Shown: piece by piece, positions 1 to 8,479 of the stretch
Position numbering within the stretch: the stretch's first letter is position 1
How the letters are laid out: the number at the start of each line of letters is the position of its first letter
Assembly: GCA_016712105.1 (NCBI GenBank)
Contig: JADJRU010000008.1
Coordinates: 62,001 to 126,000, forward strand
DNA: 64,000 bases
From: Ahniella sp.
Lineage (GTDB): Bacteria > Pseudomonadota > Gammaproteobacteria > Xanthomonadales > Ahniellaceae
Reading direction: 5' to 3'
Program-made: the position numbers and the translations under genes
Notes under the pieces: generated by a model
What the model was told of the DNA's origin: nothing
Seen by the model: only the letters and a program-made list of their open reading frames with translations
The model's database searches: none

Positions 1-882
1 GTCGACCCAGGGTGCCACCGGGAAGCCGAGGAAGGACAACAGTTTGCCGGACGCCTTGCCTTCCTCGGATGCAATGCTGAAAGCACGTTCCTTCCAGCGG
101 TCGAGCTGATCGGCAGACGCCACGTCGCCGAGTGGGACATGGCCCTTGTCCAGTGACCGGACTTCGATCCACCAGGCATTGAACCGATCGTCGATCGGGG
201 CGTCGTCGTGGACCACCCAGCCGATCACATCATCGTCGAGTGATTCCTTACTCGAGGCCAAGGCCAGTGCCAGCGGCTGGCGGTCGACAAACCCCATACG
301 CTCGGGCAGTTCGATGCTTGCGTCGTTGCCGGCCAGCGCGACGGTGCCGCGACGCCTCGGCAGGTTGCCCATGGCGAGTTTCCAGGCCTGCTGTTCGGTG
401 GCGGAGTAGGACGGCACACTGCGGAACGTCGACGGGGTCTTCGGAGCGGGGGCTGAAACCCCCTGTTCCGAATCACTGACCCCGTCATCGACGAAATCCG
501 AATCGCTGGTATCGAGGTCTTCGGATTCTGTCGATGCAGTCGCTTCGCCGGTGAGCGCTTCCATTTCTGCCCGGAACTCCGGATCTTCGGCCATTTGGCG
601 CTGGATTTCCGGGTCTTCGAGCATTGCCGCAGCCATCTCGGGATCGACAAAATCGGCCAGCGTCGGTTGCACCGTCACGGCGATGACGGACGTGAGGATA
701 CCGGCGAAGAACGGAAACTTGACCCCGTCTTCGTCGCTCCAGTGGATGATCACGTAGACGACCGAGACCACCGGAATGAACAACGAACCCAGTCCCCAGA
801 TTGCACCTGCCGCGGACCAGATCCGGACGACCATCCAGATGTGGAACACGAGTGTCAGAACGATCATCAGCATGTAGAGCAT
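1..882 (-). CDS. DUF2167-family membrane protein (3' end cut by window edge)
   Basis: At least 294 codons read without a stop from an ATG at 882 to the window edge, so the C-terminus is missing. The N-terminus has two or three hydrophobic segments within about residues 1-75, then an acidic linker rich in E, D and S (about 80-140). From about residue 145 the pattern resembles DUF2167: a small strand-rich start, then 'GFVDRQPLALALASS', 'VIGWVVHDDA', and a helix-rich block ending 'LLSFLGFPVAPWVD', comparable to the 'GWAAPPYYD' part of that family. The molecular role of DUF2167 proteins is not established; they are inner-membrane proteins. The start lies 9 bp after the stop of the upstream gene on the same strand, so the two are probably co-transcribed. 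Family assignment is from pattern memory and moderately sure. Confidence 0.6.
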   Translation of the reverse strand, partial: MLYMLMIVLTLVFHIWMVVRIWSAAGAIWGLGSLFIPVVSVVYVIIHWSDEDGVKFPFFAGILTSVIAVTVQPTLADFVDPEMAAAMLEDPEIQRQMAEDPEFRAEMEALTGEATASTESEDLDTSDSDFVDDGVSDSEQGVSAPAPKTPSTFRSVPSYSATEQQAWKLAMGNLPRRRGTVALAGNDASIELPERMGFVDRQPLALALASSKESLDDDVIGWVVHDDAPIDDRFNAWWIEVRSLDKGHVPLGDVASADQLDRWKERAFSIASEEGKASGKLLSFLGFPVAPWVD

Positions 883-891
883 TGGGTTTCC

Positions 892-1416
892 TCAGAGCAC
901 GGACATGGCGCTGACCTGCGCCTTCTTGATCGGCATGACCGTACTGCCGGCGCCATACATCCGCACGCTCAGCGTCAATTCGCCGTTGCGGACGCCAGCC
1001 AGCTCACCATCGTACGTTCGGCCAGTCACCGTGCGCACCCTGATCCGTCGCCCGACCACTTTCGGCAACTGCTCGAAGGTCAGTACATCGCCGCGGACAA
1101 ACGTCGGCTCCGGCGGCGGTTCCGGTGCAGCCGGTTCCGCATTCGTTGCCGGATCGGCCGGGTTCGAGTCGGCAAGGGTGTCGTCTTCGAGCGGGACCGC
1201 CACGGATTCGACGTCGGGCAGGGCGGCTTCGCCGAGGTTCCCCGGCGCCATCGTGCCGGTATCCCGCCCAAACAGGTTTGGCACATCCGGCCGCCGGTTC
1301 GCGGCATTCAGTTCGGCGACCAGCACATCGATCCGTGCTTCATCGGCGCGGGTGTCGGCGGCACAGGCATCAAAAGCCAGCAGGCAGGCCAGAACAGCAA
1401 GAATTCGGATCGGCAT
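892..1416 (-). CDS. secreted protein with C-terminal small beta (Sm-like?) domain
   Basis: 174 residues from the ATG at 1416. Upstream in-frame starts would add an Arg-rich leader and are rejected because 'MPIRILAVLACLLAFDACAA' is a good signal peptide, with cleavage probably after ACA or shortly after. Residues 25-100 are a low-complexity linker rich in D, P, A and E. Residues 110-174 form a compact basic domain beginning 'LTFEQLPKVVGRRIRVRT' and ending 'MPIKKAQVSAMSVL', with a predicted run of short strands as in small beta-barrels. The same domain ends the otherwise unrelated protein at 52248-53768, with shared FE.LPK.VG, T..G...G.L and IPKA-like positions. No function recognised; it is probably periplasmic. 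It lies 9 bp upstream of the DUF2167 gene, in the same operon. Confidence 0.65.
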   Translation of the reverse strand: MPIRILAVLACLLAFDACAADTRADEARIDVLVAELNAANRRPDVPNLFGRDTGTMAPGNLGEAALPDVESVAVPLEDDTLADSNPADPATNAEPAAPEPPPEPTFVRGDVLTFEQLPKVVGRRIRVRTVTGRTYDGELAGVRNGELTLSVRMYGAGSTVMPIKKAQVSAMSVL

Positions 1417-1662
1417 GGGGTCTGCTTGTGTCCAGAAGTAGTGTTGTTGCATCCAGGGCGGAACTTTTCTGCCCCAAGGGCACAGCCGTAGTCTAGCCAG
1501 AACGGTGCCAAGCACCATGGCGATTGCGTCGATCCGGTCACAGGCTGGCACATGGTCGACAGGTACCGGTCAATGCGGCGACAATGCCGGCCAGTCTGTT
1601 GGAGAACAGCATGTCAAAGCGTTGTCCGGTTCCGGCGCGCTGACCATCACACGGAGAAAGTC

Positions 1663-3030
<1,368 letters not shown>

Positions 3031-3050
3031 CCGGCTGTCGGACTGCGATC

Positions 3051-3084
3051 TGATGATGCGCGCCGAGGATGGCGCGCATCATCA
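3051..3084 (+). terminator. perfect 14-bp hairpin downstream of icd
   Basis: TGATGATGCGCGCC (3051-3064) and its exact reverse complement (3071-3084) are separated by a 6-base loop, starting 21 bases after the icd stop. There is no T-tract after the stem, so it may be a Rho-dependent terminator, an mRNA-stabilising structure or a protein-binding palindrome rather than a classical intrinsic terminator. Confidence 0.5.
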
Positions 3085-3221
3085 CTCTGCGGTCATGAAG
3101 CCGTCGTATGTTGCGCTGATCGGGTCGGCGCGTCGCATTTTTCGATGCCCTTGCGTTAAACCGCACGGCTTTGGTGTTCCGCGCTAATCTGCATCCATCC
3201 CATCTGTCCTGCGACGACGCC

Positions 3222-3995
3222 ATGAGCGAACCCGAGATCACCAAACCGAAACCGCGCCATCCCGGCATTTACCTGCTGCCGAACCTGTTCACCACGCTCG
3301 GCATGCTCGGCGGCTTCTACGCGATCATTTCGGCTTTCAGCGGTCGTTATGTCGAAGCGGCGATCGCCGTGTTCATTGCGGGTCTGCTCGACGGCATCGA
3401 CGGTCGTGTTGCGCGTCTGACGAACACCCAGAGCGACTTCGGCGTGCAATACGACTCGCTGGCCGATCTGGTCAGCTTCGGTCTCGCACCCGCGCTGGTC
3501 ATGTACTCGTGGTCTTTGTCCACGCTGAAATCCTATGGCCCGGTGGTCGGCAAGATCGGCTGGGCCGTGGCGTTCGTTTATGCCGCGTGTGCGGCGATGC
3601 GACTGGCGCGGTTCAACACGCAGGTCGGCGTCATCGACAAACGGTATTTCCAGGGTTTGGCCAGTCCGGCGGCTGCCGGACTGATGATGAGTTACGTCTG
3701 GACCATGAACGACCATGCCGTGTCCGGCGCCACCCTGGCGTTTGTATCCCTCGGCGTGACGCTGTGCGCGGCGTTGCTGATGATCAGCAAGCTCCGCTAC
3801 TTCAGTTTCAAGGCGAAGCCGGAAAGCGAGCGGATGCCGTTCCTGATGGCGCCGCTGTTGATGGGGGTGATCGTGGCGTTGATCATCGATACCCCGCGCG
3901 TGCTGTTCGGCATCGCAATCGTGTATGTCCTGTCCGGGCCTCTCCTCACGATCTGGGGCCTCCGCAATCGTCGCAGCAAGGTGGCCGGCGGGTGA
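3222..3995 (+). CDS. pssA: CDP-diacylglycerol--serine O-phosphatidyltransferase
   Basis: 257 residues. Makes phosphatidylserine, the precursor of phosphatidylethanolamine, from CDP-diacylglycerol and serine at the inner membrane. The CDP-alcohol phosphotransferase signature D-G-x2-A-R-x8-G-x3-D-x3-D is present at about residues 62-90 ('DGIDGRVARLTNTQSDFGVQ' followed by YDSLADL). Several hydrophobic segments follow, and the tail is basic. This is the membrane-integral type II enzyme, unlike E. coli PssA. The ATG at 3222 is chosen because the protein then starts just before the conserved 'YLLPNLFTTLGM'. The stop overlaps the GTG start of the next gene by 4 bases (GTGA), so it is the first gene of the operon running to 7600. 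Confidence 0.93.
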   Translation: MSEPEITKPKPRHPGIYLLPNLFTTLGMLGGFYAIISAFSGRYVEAAIAVFIAGLLDGIDGRVARLTNTQSDFGVQYDSLADLVSFGLAPALVMYSWSLSTLKSYGPVVGKIGWAVAFVYAACAAMRLARFNTQVGVIDKRYFQGLASPAAAGLMMSYVWTMNDHAVSGATLAFVSLGVTLCAALLMISKLRYFSFKAKPESERMPFLMAPLLMGVIVALIIDTPRVLFGIAIVYVLSGPLLTIWGLRNRRSKVAGG

Positions 3996-5254
3996 ATTCG
4001 GTTGCCTGTCCGCGCCCGGCTGAGTCGGCGCGCACCGCGCGTCCGGATCCGCTGGCGCTGATCGCCGAACTCAGCCAGTCGCTGGCCTTGAGCCTGAATC
4101 TTGAGGCGACGCTCAAACTGGCGATCAGCCGGATTGTCGGTGCGCTCGACGTCGAGGCCGCCTCGGTGTTCATGGCCGATGAAGAGAGTGGGGTGCTTCG
4201 GTGCCTGGCGGCGTTTGGTCCGGTCGACATCGTTGGCCTCGAATTGCCGGCGAATCAGGGCATCGTCGGGCGCACGTTCCAGAGCCGCAGTTGCCAGATG
4301 GTCGACAACACGGCCGAAGACCCGGATTTCACCGGGGCGATCGACAAGGTCACCGGCTTTCGTACTCGCTCGATGATCTCGACGCCGCTGCTCACCGCAC
4401 AGGGCGCCATCGGCGTGCTGCAGGCCGTGAACAAGCGCGACTTGCAACGCTTCGATCTGGAAGACCGCAATCTCCTTCGGGCACTGGCGTCGCCGCTCGC
4501 GCTGGCTGCCGCGAATGCTTCGCTGGCGGCTTCGCTGGTCGAGCAATCACGCATCAAACGCGAGTTGGAACTGGCGCGCCGCATGCAGCGGAATCTGCTG
4601 CCCCGTCGGCGCCGCGGTGATTTTCCGATCCTGGCGCTGCATCGGCCTGCCCGCGAGATTTCGGGCGACTTCTACGAGTATTTCGAACTGGCCGATGGCC
4701 GCATCGCGTTTGCCATGGGTGATGTCGCCGGCAAAGGCCTTGATGCCGCCTTCCTGATGGTGCGGTGTGCAAGTCTGTTGCGTTGGACCGGCAAGGAAGG
4801 CCAAAGGCCTTCCGAATGGTTGGCGCGCGTCAATCGTGAGCTCTGTGATGGCGTTCAGCACGGCAGTTTTGTCTGCGCCCTGGCGGGTATTCATGATCCC
4901 CGCACCGGTGAGACCTGTTGGGCCAATGCCGGGTTGCCGTCGGTGTTGCGGATGGATGCCGATGGCGTTCAGCGATTCCGTGCCGAAGGCCCGCCATTGG
5001 GCATTCTTCCCGAGATGGATTTTCCCGAGCAGCACACTTGCCTGGCGGGCGCGAGTCTGTACCTGTTTTCGGATGGGGTGACCGATGCGCGACGGCCGGA
5101 TGGCAGCATGCTCGGCATGGAAGGTGCCGAAGCCTTGTTGCAGGCAGGTCATGAGATTCGCAGGCCACAATCCCGGCTGCGGGTCATTGCGTCGCGTCTA
5201 CGCCAACTGGAGCTGGGCGACGACACCACCTTGATGCTGATCGAGGGGCCATGA
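3992..5254 (+). CDS. GAF-domain PP2C-type serine phosphatase (RsbU-like)
   Basis: 420 residues from a GTG that overlaps the pssA stop. Residues about 20-180 match a GAF sensor domain ('AISRIVGALDVEAASVFMA', 'GIVGRTFQSR', 'STPLLTAQGAIGVLQAVNK'). A short linker helix ('ELELARRMQRNLLP') leads into a SpoIIE/RsbU-type PP2C phosphatase (about 215-420), with metal-ligand motifs 'MGDVAGKGLDAAFLM', 'SDGVTDARRPDG' and the terminal 'GDDTTLMLI'. In this family the enzyme removes phosphate from a STAS-domain antagonist. Its predicted substrate is the STAS protein two genes downstream and its opposing kinase is the gene between. The signal sensed by the GAF domain is unknown. The ATGA overlap with the next gene supports translational coupling. 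Confidence 0.88.
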   Translation: MNSVACPRPAESARTARPDPLALIAELSQSLALSLNLEATLKLAISRIVGALDVEAASVFMADEESGVLRCLAAFGPVDIVGLELPANQGIVGRTFQSRSCQMVDNTAEDPDFTGAIDKVTGFRTRSMISTPLLTAQGAIGVLQAVNKRDLQRFDLEDRNLLRALASPLALAAANASLAASLVEQSRIKRELELARRMQRNLLPRRRRGDFPILALHRPAREISGDFYEYFELADGRIAFAMGDVAGKGLDAAFLMVRCASLLRWTGKEGQRPSEWLARVNRELCDGVQHGSFVCALAGIHDPRTGETCWANAGLPSVLRMDADGVQRFRAEGPPLGILPEMDFPEQHTCLAGASLYLFSDGVTDARRPDGSMLGMEGAEALLQAGHEIRRPQSRLRVIASRLRQLELGDDTTLMLIEGP

Positions 5255-5697
5255 GCGCGCCAGCCTTGTTGCGCTATCGTTTTGCCGCGCGCGCCGAGGC
5301 CTTGGCGACCATGCGGCATACCTTGCAAGACGCCCTTCGGGCGCGCGCGATTCATGAAACCGAGATCGCCCGATTGGTGCTGGCCGTTGACGAGGCATCC
5401 AGCAACATCATTCGCCACGCTTACCGCGACTGCACGCCTGGCGAAATCGAGCTGACCGTGACGCGGGCGCGGGGTAGCCTGCGATTCCGTCTGCGTGATT
5501 TTGCGCCGCCGGTCGATAGCCGTTGTGTCCGACCCCGTAATCTCGATGAGTGCCGCCCCGGCGGTCTCGGCATCAATTTGATCGACGACATCATGGACCT
5601 GTGGCGGTTGCGCGCGTTGCGTCGCCGTTGCGGTAATGTGCTGGTGATGTTCAAGCGGCTGAAAGCCAGGAGCGGACGTGGAAAGAGGGATCGCTGA
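5251..5697 (+). CDS. RsbW/SpoIIAB-type anti-sigma/serine-protein kinase
   Basis: 148 residues. A GHKL-type ATPase domain of the HATPase_c_2 class: the N-box is 'LAVDEASSNIIRHAY' (about residues 48-62) and the G-box is 'GGLGINLIDDIMDLWRLR' (about 105-122). Such proteins phosphorylate a serine of a STAS partner and may also bind a sigma factor. No sigma factor gene lies nearby, so here the STAS protein itself, or the lipid transporter it may belong to, is the more likely target; that is inference. The C-terminus is unusually basic (KRLKARSGRGKRDR). The ATG overlaps the phosphatase stop (ATGA), and the 3' end overlaps the STAS gene by 20 bases. Confidence 0.88.
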   Translation: MSAPALLRYRFAARAEALATMRHTLQDALRARAIHETEIARLVLAVDEASSNIIRHAYRDCTPGEIELTVTRARGSLRFRLRDFAPPVDSRCVRPRNLDECRPGGLGINLIDDIMDLWRLRALRRRCGNVLVMFKRLKARSGRGKRDR

Positions 5698-5995
5698 GTC
5701 GCGTCAGGGCGACTGGCTGGTGTTGTCGGTGAGTGGCGAGGTCGATCTGTCGTGGTCGCAGACGCTGCGCACCGCGGTGCTCAAGGCCTTGCCGGGAACC
5801 CCTGCACTGGCTGTGCGGCTTGACCAGGTCGCCTACATCGATTCCTCCGGTATCGCCGCGCTGGTCGAAGGGTTCCAGCAGGCACGGTCGCGTAATCAGC
5901 CGTTCGTGTTGCTGGCGCCCAGTCCGAGTGTCCGTGCGGTCCTGGAACTGGCGCGACTCGATCGCGTGTTCCAGATTCGCGAGCAGTTGGACTGA
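5678..5995 (+). CDS. STAS-domain anti-sigma factor antagonist / MlaB-like protein
   Basis: 105 residues from a GTG inside the end of the kinase gene. A single STAS domain: 'LVLSVSGEVDLSWSQTLRTA', then 'VAYIDSSGIAALVEGFQQAR' (about residues 51-70) with the conserved SS (residues 56-57), where RsbV and SpoIIAA are phosphorylated. MlaB, the regulatory subunit of the Mla phospholipid transporter, is also a lone STAS domain and sits beside MlaE/MlaF. This protein lies between the kinase and the permease gene (3-base gap), so it could be both the partner-switch target and the MlaB-like subunit. That dual role is inference from gene order. Confidence 0.88.
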   Translation: MERGIAESRQGDWLVLSVSGEVDLSWSQTLRTAVLKALPGTPALAVRLDQVAYIDSSGIAALVEGFQQARSRNQPFVLLAPSPSVRAVLELARLDRVFQIREQLD

Positions 5996-5998
5996 CCC

Positions 5999-6781
5999 AT
6001 GGTGTCCGCTGCACTCGATCGACTCGGACGACGCACGGTTTCGACCGTCGCCGGGTTCGGTTACGGCGCCATGGTGCTGGTCGAGAGTCTGTTCTTTCTG
6101 GTGTTTGGGCGGGCGCGCGGTCAGCGGGTTCGTTGGTCGGCGATTGCCGAGCAGATGCGTGTCGTCGGCATTGATGCCATCCCCATCGTGTGTTTGCTGA
6201 GCCTCACCGTCGGGGTGATGCTGGCGATCCAGTTCATTGCGGCCTTGCGCGAGTTCGGTGCCGAAACCGGTGTGATCATCGCCATCGCCAAGTCGATCAC
6301 ACGCGAGTTCGGCGTGTTGATCACCGGCATCCTGATTGCCGGTCGTTCCGGTTCGGCGTTTGCGGCGAGGATCGGATCGATGAACGTGTCGCAGGAAGTT
6401 GATGCGCTGGCGGTGATGGGCGTGGATCCGGTGCGTTATCTGGCGGCGCCGGCACTGGCTGCGATGCTGGTCATGATGCCGTGTCTGACCTTGCTCGCCG
6501 ACGTCGTGGCGATCGTTGGCTCGGGTCTGTATGCCGGCCCGATGCTGGACATGAGCCTGTACAACTATCTGCAGCAAACCCTCGAATTGATCAAGCCGCG
6601 TGACCTGCTGGAAGGGCTCGGCAAGAGTGTGGTGTTTGCCGTGCTGATCACCCTGGTCGGCGTGTGCACCGGTTTCTCCGTGCAGGGTGGTGCCGAGGGC
6701 GTGGGTCGCGCAACCACACGTGCCGTGGTCTGGTCGATTACCGCCATCATCCTCGCCGACATGGCTTTCAGTTTTTCCTGA
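5999..6781 (+). CDS. mlaE: MlaE-type ABC transporter permease
   Basis: 260 residues with about five hydrophobic segments. Matches the MlaE/YrbE permease family: the conserved core 'REFGVLITGILIAGRSGSAF', followed by AARIGSM, leads into the coupling-helix region 'QEVDALAVMGVDP', with a 'VGVCTGF' segment near the end. MlaE forms the inner-membrane channel of the phospholipid (or related lipid) transporter. The start lies 3 bases after the STAS stop. No MlaD (MCE-domain), MlaC or MlaA gene follows in this window, so the periplasmic part must be encoded elsewhere or be absent. The symbol is by family, not proven orthology. Confidence 0.88.
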   Translation: MVSAALDRLGRRTVSTVAGFGYGAMVLVESLFFLVFGRARGQRVRWSAIAEQMRVVGIDAIPIVCLLSLTVGVMLAIQFIAALREFGAETGVIIAIAKSITREFGVLITGILIAGRSGSAFAARIGSMNVSQEVDALAVMGVDPVRYLAAPALAAMLVMMPCLTLLADVVAIVGSGLYAGPMLDMSLYNYLQQTLELIKPRDLLEGLGKSVVFAVLITLVGVCTGFSVQGGAEGVGRATTRAVVWSITAIILADMAFSFS

Positions 6782-6793
6782 ATCGCTGACCCC

Positions 6794-7600
6794 ATGGCCG
6801 CGACCACCGCCGACACCGTCATCGAAGTCCAGGGCTTGGAAGCCTGGTACGGGCGTCGGCGCATTCTGAAAGGGGTGGACTTCAGTGTTCGGCGCGGCGA
6901 GATCCGCGTGATCATGGGCGGTTCGGGTTCCGGCAAGAGTACGCTGCTGCGCCACCTGATCGGCCTGAACCGGCCACTTGCCGGCACCGTCAACATGCTC
7001 GGCATCGATCTGGCGCATGCCGGCACCGAAGAGCTCCTGCAGTTGCGCCGTCAGATCGGCGTATCGTTTCAGGGCGGCGCGCTGATCACCTCGCTGGATG
7101 TCGAAGACAATGTGTCGTTGCCCTTGCGCGAACACACGCAACTCGACGAGAACACCGTCCGCATCATGGCCCGACTCAAACTGGAAATCGTCAACCTCGG
7201 CGGCTTCCAGAATCTCATGCCGTCCCAGTTGTCAGGCGGCATGATCAAACGTGCCGCCTTGGCGCGGGCGATCGTGATGGATCCAAAGCTGCTGTTCTTC
7301 GATGAGCCCTCGGCGGGGCTCGATCCGGTCGTGTCAGCGGAACTCGACGAGTTGATCCTGAAATTGCGCGATGCGCTGCGGATGACGATCGTCGTCGTCA
7401 CGCATGAACTGGAAAGCGCGTTCCGTATTGCCGACACGATCACGGTCCTCGATCACGGTGACATCCTGGTCACCGGCACCGTGGCCGAAGTGCGCAACAG
7501 CCAGAACGAACGCGTGCAGGATCTGTTGCATCGCCGCCCGCGTGATCTGGTGGTGGACCCGGACGAATACCTGAAGCGACTGACCGAAGAAGACGATTGA
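6794..7600 (+). CDS. mlaF: MlaF-type ABC transporter ATP-binding protein
   Basis: 268 residues. A complete ABC ATPase: Walker A 'GGSGSGKST' (about residues 42-50), Q-loop 'GVSFQGGALITSLDV', signature 'LSGGMIKRAALARA', Walker B 'LLFFDEPSAGLDP' and H-loop 'VVTHELES'. The Q-loop with FQ.GAL and the 'MIKRAALARA' signature are typical of MlaF. It powers the permease encoded 12 bases upstream. The acidic C-terminal tail (EYLKRLTEEDD) extends beyond the core domain. Last gene of the operon that begins with pssA. Confidence 0.9.
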   Translation: MAATTADTVIEVQGLEAWYGRRRILKGVDFSVRRGEIRVIMGGSGSGKSTLLRHLIGLNRPLAGTVNMLGIDLAHAGTEELLQLRRQIGVSFQGGALITSLDVEDNVSLPLREHTQLDENTVRIMARLKLEIVNLGGFQNLMPSQLSGGMIKRAALARAIVMDPKLLFFDEPSAGLDPVVSAELDELILKLRDALRMTIVVVTHELESAFRIADTITVLDHGDILVTGTVAEVRNSQNERVQDLLHRRPRDLVVDPDEYLKRLTEEDD

Positions 7601-7613
7601 GTGGGTGAGTGGA

Positions 7614-8330
7614 TCAGTAGGGTTCGCACGACACTGTGTCGGTGATCGCAAACCCTTCCGCGGAGACGCCCGAGCCCCGTTGCCCGTCCAGAAAACCGCC
7701 GCTGAAACGGATCGATGCCGAGCCCTCATCGTATTGCCAGTTGCCGCCGCGATCGTCATCGAGGTCGGCATAACTGCCGTCCGATGAGAGCACGAAGCCC
7801 ATTCCGGCCATGAGTTGCGAGCCAGTGCCGTAACAGGCGTATTCGCCCAGCGCGAGTGATCCGCCCTCGGGTGGTGGCGGCATGGCGACCGCTGCGGCCC
7901 GCTGACCGGCCAGGCTGGTCACCGGAACCGCGGCTTGGCCTTCGGCCGGATTGTTCCGGCACTCGTTGTCGGTCACCGTCATGCGCCCTTGTACGACCCA
8001 GTCGCCCATGGCGTTCGGCACCATCTCGAAGATCCAGTTGTCCATGCGCCCGACACAGGTTTGGCCGTAGTAACCGTTCGAGGGGTATCCCGGGCCGTAG
8101 TCGTGGACAGTGGCCGTCACAGAGAAAGAATGCCTAGGTCCGTTGCTTTTGCCCACGCGGACGTTCTCGAACAGCACGGTCCGTTCCGTCATTCCGCCGG
8201 GGCGCAGTGCCTGAAGCTGAGCATCGAGTGCGGCCTTGAACTGTTCGGGTGTTGGCCCTTCGCCGCCTTGTGAGGAACAGGCGGCCAGTAACAAGGCCCC
8301 TGCGGTCAGACACAGTCGATTTCCGTTCAT
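7614..8330 (-). CDS. lipoprotein of unknown function
   Basis: 238 residues. 'MNGNRLCLTAGALLLAACSS' is a lipoprotein signal peptide with lipobox LLAAC, so the mature protein is anchored through Cys18 or nearby. An in-frame GTG two codons upstream (8336) is an alternative start. The body has two parts: about residues 25-130, rich in aromatic and glycine residues ('DYGPGYPSNGYYGQTCVGR'), and about 150-238 ('ALGEYACYGTGSQLMAGMGF', then 'LSSDGSYADLDDDRGGNWQY'), the second reading like a small beta-sandwich repeated in Xanthomonadales lipoproteins. Convergent with the mlaF-like gene (13-base gap). No function recognised. Confidence 0.7.
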   Translation of the reverse strand: MNGNRLCLTAGALLLAACSSQGGEGPTPEQFKAALDAQLQALRPGGMTERTVLFENVRVGKSNGPRHSFSVTATVHDYGPGYPSNGYYGQTCVGRMDNWIFEMVPNAMGDWVVQGRMTVTDNECRNNPAEGQAAVPVTSLAGQRAAAVAMPPPPEGGSLALGEYACYGTGSQLMAGMGFVLSSDGSYADLDDDRGGNWQYDEGSASIRFSGGFLDGQRGSGVSAEGFAITDTVSCEPY

Positions 8331-8479
8331 GGACACCCCGGTTGGTGGTTACAGAGTTTGTATCACGCGACAGCCACCCGGACTGTAACCGAGAGATGAC
8401 CGGGATCGGAGGTGTTCGGGAGTGCCTTGATCCACTCAGGAAAACACCACGATCCCGATGTCCTGGTTACACTCAGGCC

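Noticed and set aside
225..650. A 141-codon Arg/Pro/Ser-rich frame on the minus strand
   Set aside because: The DUF2167-like frame covers the same bases with membrane helices and natural composition.
5251..5697. RsbW-type protein as anti-sigma factor for a local sigma factor
   Set aside because: No sigma factor gene lies anywhere in the window; only the STAS partner is present.
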